64,000 bases of DNA. Source: Deltaproteobacteria bacterium. Lineage in GTDB: Bacteria > Myxococcota_A > UBA9160 > UBA4427. The position numbers and the translations under genes are program-made. The stretch spans positions 62,001-126,000 of the forward strand of contig JAJDAO010000069.1 in NCBI GenBank assembly GCA_029261835.1, given 5' to 3'. Each line of letters starts with the position of its first letter. The stretch's first letter is position 1. Below the pieces are notes generated by a model. It was not told where the DNA came from. It was given only the letters and a program-made list of their open reading frames with translations, and did no database searches. This document shows, in pieces, positions 26,447-35,964 of this stretch.

Positions 26447-26477
26447 GTGAGGCGCGGCGCATTGCGCCGCGCCTCAC
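26447..26477. terminator. Perfect 15-bp stem-loop between porin and nirDL
   Basis: GTGAGGCGCGGCGCA (26447-26461) and TGCGCCGCGCCTCAC (26463-26477) are exact inverted repeats separated by one base. The stem covers the stop codon of the convergent gene, and no T-run follows. It probably terminates transcription from both sides. Confidence 0.65.
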
Positions 26478-27496
26478 TTGCTCGTGCGCTCCTGCCACCA
26501 GCGATCCAGCTCGGGCAGGAAGTATCGCAGCCTCACCTTCTTGAACTCTCGCTCGCTGAAGAGAACTTCGTATTCGTCCAGGCCTGTGGTCCGGGAGAAC
26601 GCGTCGGCGAGTTCGCGACAGCTCTCGCGACTCGGCCCGTGGACCATGCTGTACAGCGTGTAGGGAAATCCGTCGATCGCCTCGCGGGCGTAGCAGTGAC
26701 TCACCTCGGGTGCGCTTGCGAGCTTTCGCCCTGCGTCTTCCATCTCGCCGGGCGAAACGCGCCAGACCACCATGCCATTCTCCCGCACACCGAGCTTGCG
26801 ATGTCGCAGCGTGCCGACATAGCGCCGGATCGCGCCACCCAGGTGCTGATTCGCAAAGGCAATGAGCTCATCGCCCGTCACCTCCGCCTTGCGAGCCAGC
26901 TCATCGAAGGGCCGGTGCACGAACGCAAGCGGCGTCTGCAACGCGCGGAAGAGTCGTGCCTCGCGCTCTCCGACCTCGATCGACTCTGGCGCCGTTGACG
27001 ATGTGAGAGTCGCCGCCGTCCTGTTCTTGAGACTGTCCGGATCAAAGTTCACGCCAATCTTGAAGGTATGCGTGCGCCTAAGGGCCCGAAATCCATCGAC
27101 GCCGGCCTCGGCGGACAAGAGATCGAGCGTGGTCTCGAGACTCATCTCGGGTGGCACCGCGATGGTGAACCAGAGATTGTAAGCGTGATTGCGCAGATAG
27201 TTGTGTGTGACGGTCGGATGAGCGCTGACGACTCGAGCCGTGCTCTCCAGCTTGTCCTTGGGAACCATGCCCGTCACCAGCGCACTGTCGTGGCTCAGAA
27301 CACCGCCCTCGAGCACCGCCGAGATTTCGCGCAAGATCTCGGTCTCGTGAAGCTCGCCGAGGCCGCCGAGAACCGCCTCCTCCGACAGGTCCAGCAGCTC
27401 GCCCATGCGCAGAAAGGGTCGTTCCACGAACGGCACACCCGCCTGAACAGCCCGTATCAGACGGTTGCGATTCCGTTCGGAGAGAGATCCCACCAT
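26474..27496 (-). CDS. nirDL: Sirohaem decarboxylase, NirD-NirL-type fusion
   Basis: The start at 27496 (MVGSLSERNRNRLIRAVQ) is the first ATG; the frame extends to a TTG at 27544, inside the nirF end. The product of about 340 residues has two AsnC/Lrp-like halves. The first ends with VTHNYLRNHAYNLWFTIAVP and the second with VSHCYAREAIDGFPYTLYSMVHG. These are the hallmark segments of the two sirohaem decarboxylase subunits. The enzyme converts sirohaem to didecarboxysirohaem on the haem d1 pathway. It is last in the nirJ-nirF-nirDL operon, about 20 bases after nirF. Confidence 0.9.
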   Translation of the reverse strand: MVGSLSERNRNRLIRAVQAGVPFVERPFLRMGELLDLSEEAVLGGLGELHETEILREISAVLEGGVLSHDSALVTGMVPKDKLESTARVVSAHPTVTHNYLRNHAYNLWFTIAVPPEMSLETTLDLLSAEAGVDGFRALRRTHTFKIGVNFDPDSLKNRTAATLTSSTAPESIEVGEREARLFRALQTPLAFVHRPFDELARKAEVTGDELIAFANQHLGGAIRRYVGTLRHRKLGVRENGMVVWRVSPGEMEDAGRKLASAPEVSHCYAREAIDGFPYTLYSMVHGPSRESCRELADAFSRTTGLDEYEVLFSEREFKKVRLRYFLPELDRWWQERTSK

Positions 27497-27516
27497 TTCA
27501 CCTCGAGCCAGTGTGA

Positions 27517-28701
27517 TCACAGCCCGACTCGAAATGCGCGCCAAACACCAAAGATGCCCGATGGGGACGCGAGAGCGACGCTGTCTTCGATCTCGTGACT
27601 GCTCGCGTTGACGAGGAAGAGCTTGTTATCCTGATTGGCGCTGACCAGGACATGCGAGCCGCGCGGCGTAAAATCCATGTGATAGATGCGGCGACCGACA
27701 CGGATGGTGTCGCTGACCGCCAAGGTCTCGACGTCGACTACCTGCACGTAAGCGTCATCCGCTTCGCCGGAGAAGCTCACCCAGACCTCCCGCTCGCTCG
27801 GAGCACGCACTGCGTAGACCGGGTGACCACGCAGCGGAATCGAACGCTCGAACTGCCAGCTTGTACGATCGAGAACGGCCAGGCGGTCCTCTCCGACCAG
27901 CGGCACGAAGATCCACTTGCCCGCAACCGCCCAGGACGCGAGGTGCGGAAGCTTGACGGGCATTCCCCGTTCGTACTCCCGCTCTGGGTCACGCAGGGAG
28001 ACCTCGCGCACACCCTCCCCTGGACGCGTCAGGTCGAGCAACGAAACTCGATCCGATTTTATGTGCCCAACCACGTAATACCTTCCATCGGGTGTGATCA
28101 TGGCATCGTATGGGTTGCTCTGAGGCGTCTTGATCCGATGCTCGATCGGAAAGCCAGGCTTCGAGGCATCGACGATCCAGATCTCCGCGCCCTCGATCAA
28201 GACGCACACGAAGCGGTTGCCGGGAGCATCAACCACACCCGTAACGCGCGAGGGCACACGCTCTTCGCCCGCCTCGAAGGTGGCACTGTGCTTCGTCAAC
28301 ACCTGCATGCTACCCGAGTCGAGTATTGTGAGTCCGCCGGGCACATACTCCGCGGTGGCAATGTATCGCCCATCCTGACTGATCGCGTTGTCGATGGAGT
28401 TCTCTGACGTGAAGACCACACCCGCGCGCTCCAATTTCTGGAGATCGATACGACTCACCTGACCGTTGCGCGTGGCGAGGTAACCAAAGCGCAGATCGGG
28501 CGAGAAGATCATGGTGGCGTGACGCAAGTCGCCCAGGCCGGTGATGCGCTGCGGCAGCAGCTCACGCTCGACGAAGTCGTAGATCGCCAAGCTGCCCGAG
28601 TCCCTCTCGACGACAAAGACGCGCGAGCCGATCCCGCCGGCCTCGGCGAGCGAAGCGAGCAGCCAGCCGCTCACCAGAATCAACGACAATACGATGCGCA
28701 T
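27517..28701 (-). CDS. nirF: Haem d1 biosynthesis protein NirF
   Basis: The 394-residue protein has a signal peptide (MRIVLSLILVSGWLLASLAEA) and a beta-propeller related to the d1 domain of cytochrome cd1, with no CxxCH. Typical segments are VFVVERDSGSLAIYDF, YDAMITPDGRYYVVGHIKSDRVSLLDL and FVPLVGEDRLAVLD. NirF is needed late in haem d1 synthesis, outside the cytoplasmic membrane. GAGG precedes the ATG. It lies 9 bases after nirJ and just before nirDL. Confidence 0.9.
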   Translation of the reverse strand: MRIVLSLILVSGWLLASLAEAGGIGSRVFVVERDSGSLAIYDFVERELLPQRITGLGDLRHATMIFSPDLRFGYLATRNGQVSRIDLQKLERAGVVFTSENSIDNAISQDGRYIATAEYVPGGLTILDSGSMQVLTKHSATFEAGEERVPSRVTGVVDAPGNRFVCVLIEGAEIWIVDASKPGFPIEHRIKTPQSNPYDAMITPDGRYYVVGHIKSDRVSLLDLTRPGEGVREVSLRDPEREYERGMPVKLPHLASWAVAGKWIFVPLVGEDRLAVLDRTSWQFERSIPLRGHPVYAVRAPSEREVWVSFSGEADDAYVQVVDVETLAVSDTIRVGRRIYHMDFTPRGSHVLVSANQDNKLFLVNASSHEIEDSVALASPSGIFGVWRAFRVGL

Positions 28702-28710
28702 CGAATGACC

Positions 28711-30072
28711 TCAACGAACCGCAAGAGCGGCGTCTGCCCCCAGGCCGATCTCTACGTCCTGCATCACGCAGGCGGGATCCGACGCCCACACATCGCGATA
28801 GCGGGCGAGCGCCCTCTCCCGGTGGGAGCCGCGACACAGGTGGCGCTCCGAGCAAGCCCCGCAGCGGCCAGTCAGGTATTCGAGGCGCCGCCGCAGCTGC
28901 TCGCGGAGCGGATGATCCAGGATGCTCTTGAACGACTGCCGCCGCACGTCTCCCAGCACCGCGGCCCGCCAGAACTGGTCCGGGTGCACGCGTCCCCGGG
29001 AATCGACATTGAGGATCCGCTCGCCCGCTGAATTGCCGCCTCGCCCAATGAGGAGTTCGCGGACCTCTGCAGCGGCGTTCCCGCCGTAGCGCCGTTCGAG
29101 CCACTGTAACAGGAATACGCCGTCTGAATCGTTGGAACCGGTCACGATCCGTGGACCACGATCGGCAGCCACCAGTGATTCGGCCCGCTCGAAGAGCCGC
29201 AGGAGAGCCGCGCGCGTTTCCTCCTGCGACAGGTCGTCGTCTGCGATCTGGTAACCCCGCCCTGAGTAGACCAGGTGGGAGAGGTAGAAGCGATCCGCCT
29301 CCACATCAGCCGCGAGATCGATCAAATCGTCGAGCTGCTCGCGGTTGCTCTGGCTGAGCGTCGTTCGAAGCCCCGTAGCCATACCAGCGCTCTTGGCAAA
29401 CCTCAGCCCCCGAATCGCCGCCTCGTAGCCCCCGGCCAAACCGCGGTACCGGTCGTTCGACTCCGCGATTCCGTCGATGCTGACACCCACGTAGGCCACA
29501 CCGCACCGCGCCAACCGAGCCGCCACGTCCTCGTCGATCAGGACTCCGTTACTCGAGAGTTGCGGCGCCATGCCGAGCTTCCGCGCGTGTGCCAGCAGGT
29601 CGAAGAGGTCGGATCGCAGCAGGGGCTCTCCGCCGCTGAAGATCACCACCCGCACACCGCAACTCGCCAGCTCGTCCAGCAGACGCAGCGCCTCACCGTG
29701 TGTCAGATCGCTGGATGCGGGTTGTGACACGGCGGCCGCATAGCAGTGGGGGCAACTCATGTTGCAGTGCATGCAGACGTTCCAGACCACCACCGGTGCC
29801 TGCTCACCAGACGCCGTGAAGCGTAGCGGCGAGCGCGAGCGCAGCTCCGCTCCACTCACCTTGCTGCGCGCCAGCTCGATGAACTCGCTCACCGGAAGCA
29901 CGGAATCCCCTCCGCCCGCTTCCGTCTCCCATCTCTCACGTCCCTCACGTCTCTCACTCTCGTTCTTCCCGGCTCCCTTTCCTGCTCGCTCGCCGGCATT
30001 CTCTCGACCATCCTCTCTCGCTTCCTGACGGCCCGAGCGGCTCCGGTTCTGGCTCGCGGCAGCATAGCTCAC
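28711..30072 (-). CDS. nirJ: Radical SAM haem d1 biosynthesis protein NirJ
   Basis: The 453-residue protein has the radical SAM motif C103-x3-C107-x2-C110 (HCNMSCPHCYA) and the GGEPLLR loop. The C-terminal cysteines (GACSERHLCRGSH and CV near the end) suit the auxiliary cluster of NirJ. NirJ removes propionate side chains from didecarboxysirohaem to introduce the d1 oxo groups. Residues 1-55 are an unusual charged, Arg/Glu/Gly-rich extension, so the true start may be internal. It heads the nirJ-nirF-nirDL operon and diverges from nirN. Confidence 0.9.
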   Translation of the reverse strand: MSYAAASQNRSRSGRQEAREDGRENAGERAGKGAGKNESERREGRERWETEAGGGDSVLPVSEFIELARSKVSGAELRSRSPLRFTASGEQAPVVVWNVCMHCNMSCPHCYAAAVSQPASSDLTHGEALRLLDELASCGVRVVIFSGGEPLLRSDLFDLLAHARKLGMAPQLSSNGVLIDEDVAARLARCGVAYVGVSIDGIAESNDRYRGLAGGYEAAIRGLRFAKSAGMATGLRTTLSQSNREQLDDLIDLAADVEADRFYLSHLVYSGRGYQIADDDLSQEETRAALLRLFERAESLVAADRGPRIVTGSNDSDGVFLLQWLERRYGGNAAAEVRELLIGRGGNSAGERILNVDSRGRVHPDQFWRAAVLGDVRRQSFKSILDHPLREQLRRRLEYLTGRCGACSERHLCRGSHRERALARYRDVWASDPACVMQDVEIGLGADAALAVR

Positions 30073-30160
30073 GAGCGCCGAATCGAGAGCGAACGCGAAC
30101 TCTGCGCTCCCCCTTGACCGGCGCTACACGATGAAAGAGATTCCGACCGGGAGATCCATC

Positions 30161-31630
30161 ATGTCGCACTCCGGGATGGCCAGACTTGCGCTCGCTACCG
30201 CCTGGATCGCGCTGTCCGCGCCGGAGAGCACGCTCGCCGCCGAGCGCGGCGACGCCGACGCCGCCGCGGCCTATCGCCAACACTGCGCGGAGTGCCACGG
30301 TGAGCGGCGCTACGGCGGCTACGCCTCGCCCCTCATTCCGGCCACCCTCGGGCGCAAGCAAGACGACGCGCTGCTGAGGGCAGTCCTCGAGGGTCTCACC
30401 AGTACGCAGATGCCCGCATTCGCCGACAAGCTGTCCGCCGAGCAGGCTCGCAATGTGGTGGCACTTGTTCGAGAGCCCATCGACGAGGTCCGCTGGACGA
30501 TCGAAGACATCGCAAAGAGTCGGATCGAGCCGCCGCGCGAGGGGGTCGCGATCCCTCCTGAGATTCGCCGGGAGAACCTGGTCCTCGTCGTGGAGAGAGG
30601 GACGGGCAGCGTGTCCGTCCTCGATGGCGACCGAATGCACGAGCTCGACCGCTTTCCGGTAGGACGAATTCATGGGGGGCTCAAGTTCGACCACGCCCTT
30701 CGCCAGGCCTTGGCAGCGACACGCGACGGAACACTCGTGGACTACGACTTGGTGGATGGAGGGCTGAGAACCAAGGTCAAGGTCGGCGTCAATACGCGCA
30801 ACATCGCCGTCTCGAGCGATGGCGACTTCGTCGCCGCCGCAAACCAGCTGCCCCAGAGCCTGGTCATCCTCGACGGGCGTCTACGCCCGCTCTCTCTATT
30901 CCCGCTGCCCGGCCAGCCGAGTGCCGTTTACGCACTTTCGGGTCAGCGTCGATTCATCCTCACCCTGCGCGATCTGCCGCTGCTCTACTCCGTGCAGTAT
31001 CCGGAGCTCACTCTCGAGAAGATAGAACTGCCGGAGCCCTTCGAAGACTTCGTATTCGTGCCGGGCCGGCCACAGCTCGTCGCCAGCTCGCGGGGTGGAA
31101 GCCAACTCCTGCTCTACGACTACGACCGCAATCGGGTTGTCGCAAGCCTGCCGACACAGGGGCTTCCTCACCTCTTCTCCGCCAGCTTCTTCACGCGAGA
31201 TGGTGTCTTGCACGCCGCATTCAACCACATGGGCCTCCCGCGCCTCTCAGTGATCGAAATGGACTCGTTCAGGATCGAGGCAGAGATCCCGCTACGTGGA
31301 CCTGGATTCTTCACTCGCACGCACCCCGGCACGCCCTATTTGTGGATCGACACCAATACCGACGCGATCCAGCTCGTAGAGAAAGCATCCCTCGCGCTAC
31401 TGGAGCGGACTCTGGTGCCGGAGGTGGGCAAGAAGGCGATGCACGTCGAGTTCACGGCGGAGGGTGATCTCGCATTGATCAGTGTCTGGCACGAAGACGG
31501 AGCCGTCGTCGTCTATGGCTCTCGGAGCCTCACGGAGTTGGTCCGTCTGCCATACGCCATGCCGGTCGGCAAGTACAACGCCATGAACAAGACCCGCATG
31601 CCTCACGGCAGAGCCAAAGGGTCGGAGTGA
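30161..31630 (+). CDS. nirN: NirN-like cytochrome c/d1-propeller protein
   Basis: From the ATG at 30161 (behind CGGGAGA; the frame allows 30131) the protein is 489 residues. A signal peptide is followed by one haem c site (CAECH, about 42-46) with QMPAF as the likely Met ligand. An eight-bladed d1-type propeller follows (GVNTRNIAVSSDGDFVAAANQ, ASFFTRDG). NirN binds dihydro-haem d1 in the periplasm and installs the acrylate double bond, or hands the cofactor to NirS. It is divergent from nirJ, with a coupled cytochrome gene downstream. Confidence 0.87.
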   Translation: MSHSGMARLALATAWIALSAPESTLAAERGDADAAAAYRQHCAECHGERRYGGYASPLIPATLGRKQDDALLRAVLEGLTSTQMPAFADKLSAEQARNVVALVREPIDEVRWTIEDIAKSRIEPPREGVAIPPEIRRENLVLVVERGTGSVSVLDGDRMHELDRFPVGRIHGGLKFDHALRQALAATRDGTLVDYDLVDGGLRTKVKVGVNTRNIAVSSDGDFVAAANQLPQSLVILDGRLRPLSLFPLPGQPSAVYALSGQRRFILTLRDLPLLYSVQYPELTLEKIELPEPFEDFVFVPGRPQLVASSRGGSQLLLYDYDRNRVVASLPTQGLPHLFSASFFTRDGVLHAAFNHMGLPRLSVIEMDSFRIEAEIPLRGPGFFTRTHPGTPYLWIDTNTDAIQLVEKASLALLERTLVPEVGKKAMHVEFTAEGDLALISVWHEDGAVVVYGSRSLTELVRLPYAMPVGKYNAMNKTRMPHGRAKGSE

Positions 31631-31635
31631 TCAAC

Positions 31636-32079
31636 ATGACCACACACGCGACGAGTCTTCTCCTCACCAGCGTGCTGCTCGCCGTCGCTGCAGCGACCTT
31701 TCCTCCAAGACTCGCCCTCGCACGGGACGACGTGCCACCGGAGCTGCAGGACAAGTCCAACCCGATTGCGCTCGACAAGCGGCAGGTCCGATACTTCACG
31801 CGGCAATACAAAGGGAAGTGCGCCCGGTGCCACGGGCGCGACGGCAACGGTACCGGGAAGGAGGGTTCGGACCAGGAGTTCCCGCCGGCAAACTTCACCG
31901 ATGCCGACTACATGAACAGCCGTAGCGACGGGCAGCTCTTCTATCAGATCAAGATGGGTGGGGGAGAGCGCTGCGCGATGCCGGCGTTTGGGCCCGATTC
32001 GGACCACGGGTGGAGCGAGGAAAAGATCTGGCAGATGGTCTCTTTCGTTCGCCGATTCTCTGGACACTTCGACCCCTGA
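31636..32079 (+). CDS. Small periplasmic cytochrome c (NirC/NirM-like)
   Basis: The ATG at 31636 lies 8 bases behind CGGAG; a GTG at 31627 overlaps the nirN stop. The product is about 147 residues with a signal peptide, haem site KCARCH and MPAFG as the axial Met segment. Small cytochromes next to nirN supply electrons to NirS or to haem d1 maturation, so a NirC or NirM role is likely. It is convergent with the NrfD-like gene. Confidence 0.85.
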   Translation: MTTHATSLLLTSVLLAVAAATFPPRLALARDDVPPELQDKSNPIALDKRQVRYFTRQYKGKCARCHGRDGNGTGKEGSDQEFPPANFTDADYMNSRSDGQLFYQIKMGGGERCAMPAFGPDSDHGWSEEKIWQMVSFVRRFSGHFDP

Positions 32080-32143
32080 GTCGGCGCGAGCCTACTGCAT
32101 GGGGTCGCCGCTACTATCCAACAAGACGGGCTCACCTCTCGAC

Positions 32144-33394
32144 TCAGAACCCTCGGGCCGGTGCTCTGTGATCAGGTGTCGGGCTGTAGCGAAATTCTCC
32201 TCGCGTAATGGCGCTCGCGACTTTCACCATCAATGTGAATAGCAACGCGCCGATTGCCCAGATTCCAGCCCCGACCAACACTTCGTTCAGGCTCGGACCG
32301 TAGGCGTAGACTTCGCCCAGCATGTCCGGCGTCTGGCCGGGCAGCAACAGACCCATCCCCTTTTCGATGAAGACGCCGCTGAATGCAAAGACACAACCGG
32401 CGGCAAGCAGAGGCATCGACTGGCGCAGAATGGGGACCATGAAGATCACGAGTGCCGTCACGTTGCAGGTGAATGCAAGCCACGTGTAGACGGCGATACC
32501 CGTCACGCCGTGACTTCCGAACCACTGATACCGAGAGTGAGCCGTATGGCTGGTCTGGCTGTAGAACTCGGTAAAGACCTCCGTTCCAAGGAAGAAGAGG
32601 TTTACCGCCATGGCATAGGCGAGCAGTTCACCGATCTTGTAGAGCGCAGCATCCGGGATCGTCAGTCTGCCGAAACGGCGCACCGTCAGGAAGATCAGGA
32701 AGAGGAGCGCCGGCCCAGAACAGAATGCACTGGCGATGAAACGTGGCGCCAAGATCGCCGTGTGCCAGAAAGGGCGCGACTTGACGCCCATGAAGAGGAA
32801 CGCCGTCACCGTATGGATGCCGATCGCGAACGGAATCGAGAGAAAGATGATCGGCATGACCAGGTTGGGGTTGTACTTCCGCCCCGTGAAAGCCATGAAG
32901 AGGATGTACGTGACGATAAACCAGTTGATCGCGAAGTAGCCGTTCAGGACCAGGATGTCCCAGGTCAGGAGCGAGTGGGGAAAGTTCGGTGTCCCAGCCA
33001 CGGGCATCAGGTGCCAGATGAATTCGGGGCGCCCGACATCCACTGTCACGAAGAGCATGCACATGACGATGGCTGCCACGGAGAGCAGCTCGCCGAAGAG
33101 GACGACCTCCCGCAGCGGACCCCAGTTGTACACGTAGGCGGGCACGACCAGCACTACAGCCGCGGCCGCCACGCCCACCAGGAATGCGAAGTTCCCGATA
33201 TAGAAGCCCCAGGAGACCTGATCGCGCATGTTGGAGGTAATCAGGCCGTGTGCCGCCTGATTCCCGTAGGCGACGAGCCCCGCGGCGATGACCAGCAGCA
33301 ACAGTCCGAGCCAGGCGTAGTACGTCACGTTGCCACGGACGACCGTGAGGACGCTTCCCTTTGCGAACTGCAGGAAGAGCTTGACGTTCTCCAT
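32144..33394 (-). CDS. NrfD/PsrC-family quinol-interacting membrane subunit
   Basis: The 416-residue protein has about ten transmembrane helices and family segments such as SWGFYIGNFAFLVGVAAAAVVLVVPAYV and ILVLNGYFAINWFIVTYILFMAFTGRKY. NrfD-type subunits bind quinol and pass electrons to a periplasmic FeS subunit. Ten helices and the HmeB/DsrP-like pattern suit a quinol:cytochrome c oxidoreductase of the Cbc4/DsrP kind. It is the last gene of a four-gene operon with the FeS protein and two tetrahaem cytochromes. Confidence 0.88.
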   Translation of the reverse strand: MENVKLFLQFAKGSVLTVVRGNVTYYAWLGLLLLVIAAGLVAYGNQAAHGLITSNMRDQVSWGFYIGNFAFLVGVAAAAVVLVVPAYVYNWGPLREVVLFGELLSVAAIVMCMLFVTVDVGRPEFIWHLMPVAGTPNFPHSLLTWDILVLNGYFAINWFIVTYILFMAFTGRKYNPNLVMPIIFLSIPFAIGIHTVTAFLFMGVKSRPFWHTAILAPRFIASAFCSGPALLFLIFLTVRRFGRLTIPDAALYKIGELLAYAMAVNLFFLGTEVFTEFYSQTSHTAHSRYQWFGSHGVTGIAVYTWLAFTCNVTALVIFMVPILRQSMPLLAAGCVFAFSGVFIEKGMGLLLPGQTPDMLGEVYAYGPSLNEVLVGAGIWAIGALLFTLMVKVASAITRGEFRYSPTPDHRAPARGF

Positions 33395-33416
33395 CCTCTC
33401 CGACTCCCCCAGTTCG

Positions 33417-34397
33417 CTATCTCGTGACGCTCGAGCCGTAGAAGTAAAAGAACTTCGGTTTGGTCTCGAGCTCGGACTTGAGCACGAAGGTGCGCTTGTT
33501 CTCCATCAGGTATCGGATCTCACTCTCGGGATCGAGCAGATTGCCGAACTTGCGAGCGCCGACCGGACAGGCCTCCACACACGCGGGATAGCGCCCTTCA
33601 CGCGTTCGCTGAATACAGAACGTGCACTTCTCCACCACACCCCTGGGACGTGGTGTATTCCCGATGATGTGCATATTCGGGTTGATTTCTTCTGCCGGAA
33701 CATTGGGCTCGCCCCAGTTGAAGTGGCGCGCACCATAGGGACACGCTGCCATGCAGTAGCGACAACCGATACACCAGTCGTAGTCGATCACCACGATGCC
33801 GTCCGGCTCCTGCCAGGTGGCGCCGGTGGGGCAGACCTGTGAGCAGGGCGAGTCCTCGCAGTGTTGACACGCTACGGGCAGATAGAACTTGCCCTCCTGC
33901 GGCACCTGATCGGGCTCGTAGTAGGGGTTCCCGTCCTCGAGATTGATGCCGCGCAGCACCGCCTCACGTTCGAACTCAAGGACGCGAATCCAATGAATCT
34001 CGGGATCGCGCGACTGGTTATTCTCGTCCACGCAGGCATAGACACACTGGCGGCAGCCGACGCAGCGGGAGACGTCGAGCCCATAGCCGAAGACCACACC
34101 CTCCATGGGCCCGTTGGCGGATACCGTGACCTGCTTCCCATACCTGTTCGAGTACTTCTCCTCGACCCGCCTGAGTACCGCCTCGAGTTCTTCGTCTGAG
34201 AGCTCCCGGAAGTTCTTGCGAAAGAAGTCCTCGATATCAAACTCGAGCGCCTTGGCGGCTGTCGGAACACCGCTCAGAGCTCCGACCCCAATCGTGGCAG
34301 CGCCCTTGAGGAAGCCTCGGCGTGAGGCATCGGCCGACTCGGAGCCGCCCGTACTCGGCTTCGCTTCTCTGTCTCGGTCAGAGGCCGTCATGGGCAT
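33417..34397 (-). CDS. Tat-exported ferredoxin-like subunit with four [4Fe-4S] clusters
   Basis: The 326-residue protein has a Tat signal ([17 protein letters not shown], about 25-42). Its four cluster motifs are [37 protein letters not shown] and CTFC...CVEACP. This is the DsrO/HmeA/NrfC class, which wires an NrfD-type membrane subunit to periplasmic cytochromes. Its start overlaps the end of the upstream tetrahaem gene by 20 bases, and the NrfD-like gene follows after 22 bases. Confidence 0.92.
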   Translation of the reverse strand: MPMTASDRDREAKPSTGGSESADASRRGFLKGAATIGVGALSGVPTAAKALEFDIEDFFRKNFRELSDEELEAVLRRVEEKYSNRYGKQVTVSANGPMEGVVFGYGLDVSRCVGCRQCVYACVDENNQSRDPEIHWIRVLEFEREAVLRGINLEDGNPYYEPDQVPQEGKFYLPVACQHCEDSPCSQVCPTGATWQEPDGIVVIDYDWCIGCRYCMAACPYGARHFNWGEPNVPAEEINPNMHIIGNTPRPRGVVEKCTFCIQRTREGRYPACVEACPVGARKFGNLLDPESEIRYLMENKRTFVLKSELETKPKFFYFYGSSVTR

Positions 34398-35007
34398 GCT
34401 CTCCTATCGCGCTCGACCCGCCAGCGATCTCCTCCGGACGTCTCGGTCGCGGCTTCGGGGCAATGGGCTTGAAGGCAGGCGAGTGTGGATCGTGGCAGGC
34501 CACGCAGGTGCGATACTCCTTCTCGCCCCGCCAGTGACCGGTTCGCTTGCCGTGTACACCGGCTCGCCAATCCCGGAGCTTCTTCGCGTGGCACTGGGTG
34601 CAGAGCTGCCAGGAGTTCTCGAAGGGCACCAATGTGTCATCGGCGAGGTGGAGATAGTCGCGCTGGTCGGCAGAGTGGCAATGCAGGCACCACAGGTCAC
34701 CGTGGGCCAGCTTCTTGTCGTCGTGATCATCCTCAAGCTCGCGAGGGGTGCGATTGGCCGGCTCTTCGGCGTGACAATCGCTGCACGGCATGTACTCGTC
34801 GCTCATCGGGGGTGCCGGCATGAGAACGGCCAGAGCGTCCGGAACTTGCGCGCGAACAGGATAGTCACGCGTCGTCTCTGGCCGCTGCTCCAGGCGAACT
34901 CCGAACAGGCTGACGACCAGCACCACTGCCGTACCGAGCAAGACCCAGGTGGCGAGCTGATACGACGGAGGGCTCGGGCCCTCCGGGCCTGTCTGATCCG
35001 AACTCAT
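34378..35007 (-). CDS. Membrane-anchored tetrahaem cytochrome c
   Basis: The 209-residue protein has an N-terminal membrane anchor (about 18-40, [18 protein letters not shown]) and four CxxCH motifs: CSDCH, CLHCH, CTQCH and CVACH. There is no cleavable signal. The Pro-rich tail holds several His residues. It is the second gene of the operon, 2 bases after the first cytochrome. In a Cbc4-like complex it would accept electrons from the four-cluster FeS subunit in the periplasm. Confidence 0.9.
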   Translation of the reverse strand: MSSDQTGPEGPSPPSYQLATWVLLGTAVVLVVSLFGVRLEQRPETTRDYPVRAQVPDALAVLMPAPPMSDEYMPCSDCHAEEPANRTPRELEDDHDDKKLAHGDLWCLHCHSADQRDYLHLADDTLVPFENSWQLCTQCHAKKLRDWRAGVHGKRTGHWRGEKEYRTCVACHDPHSPAFKPIAPKPRPRRPEEIAGGSSAIGEHAHDGL

Positions 35008-35009
35008 TG

Positions 35010-35624
35010 CTAGTCCGCGCCGCTCTCGGCCATGGCGTCATATCCCTCTGGGACCGGATGCGCGATCTTCTTCTTCGCGGCGTCGTAGTCGAAACCAGCC
35101 GTGCTGCCGTCCGCAAGGCTATAGCGCTTTGCATCCCACGCCGGGCTTTCGTCGTTGTGGCAGGCGGTGCAGGCCTTCTCCATCTCGTTCTTCGGCCGGA
35201 GACCTTTGGCCTCGGCCTTCTCGCGGTCGACCATCACCTTCTTCTTGCGATAGTCCTTGCCCGCGCCGTGACAGGCCTCGCACTGAACGCCGGCCTTGAC
35301 ATCGAACCTGTCGGACAGCAACTCTGCGGCCACCCCATAGGCCGTCACGTGGCACTTGACGCACTTCTCGTCGGTCTGTGGATTGCTGACACCGGCGTCG
35401 GCGGCCCACTCTTTGGCCTTGTCGCTCGCGAGGGTCTCGAAGGCCGTCGCATGCTTGGACTCCGACCACTTGCCGTACTGATTGCCGATCGCCTCCTTCT
35501 TGTGGCAGCTCTTGCACTTCTTGGCGCCGACGTACTTGTGACTCTCGCCGCCCGAAGCTGCGGCCGTACCGCCGGCCAGCGACAATCCCAGCATCAAGAG
35601 CAACACCACGCACAGCCGTTTCAT
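35010..35624 (-). CDS. Periplasmic tetrahaem cytochrome, c554-like
   Basis: The ATG at 35624 follows GAGGAGCGACCT and gives about 204 residues with a signal peptide (LCVVLLLMLGLSLAGGTAAA). Four haem motifs are visible: CKSCH, CVKCH, CEACH (in CEACHGAGKDY) and CTACH. The order and the ESKHATAF segment match the cytochrome c554 family of tetrahaem electron carriers. It is the first gene of the leftward operon and is likely the soluble or docking carrier between the quinol complex and NirS or the NO reductase. Confidence 0.9.
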   Translation of the reverse strand: MKRLCVVLLLMLGLSLAGGTAAASGGESHKYVGAKKCKSCHKKEAIGNQYGKWSESKHATAFETLASDKAKEWAADAGVSNPQTDEKCVKCHVTAYGVAAELLSDRFDVKAGVQCEACHGAGKDYRKKKVMVDREKAEAKGLRPKNEMEKACTACHNDESPAWDAKRYSLADGSTAGFDYDAAKKKIAHPVPEGYDAMAESGAD

Positions 35625-35964
35625 AGGTCGCTCCTCAAGCATGCCCACTCCCAAGGATGGGCGTCATCGAGCGTGCAGAGAGGATTCTTGGCAGAACTCC
35701 CTGTGACGCGACGAGCAACGATGCCCCAGCGTTGCCGGGAATTCCAGTGCTGGCTGGGAGTGAAACGAGAGCCGTCTGGCCGGTCGTCCGCGGCGTCAGA
35801 ACGCACCGTGAAGTGGGGGACAGATGGCTTGCAGCGCTTGAGGCGCCGGCCGGCCGCGGGCTCTGCGAACCGGACCACGAGGCGACTTCCGAGTGAACCC
35901 GCCGTCAGACGGGTCCACCCGGAAGCCAGGCGCCTAGGAGAAATCCGAAGAAGTCACCCGCTCC
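35625..35964. other. Intergenic region between nirS and the quinol:cytochrome operon
   Basis: The 340 bases between the nirS stop and the c554-like start contain no convincing gene on either strand. They presumably hold the operon promoter. I see no clear operator, and the TCTAGATCCATTTATC motif is absent here. Confidence 0.4.
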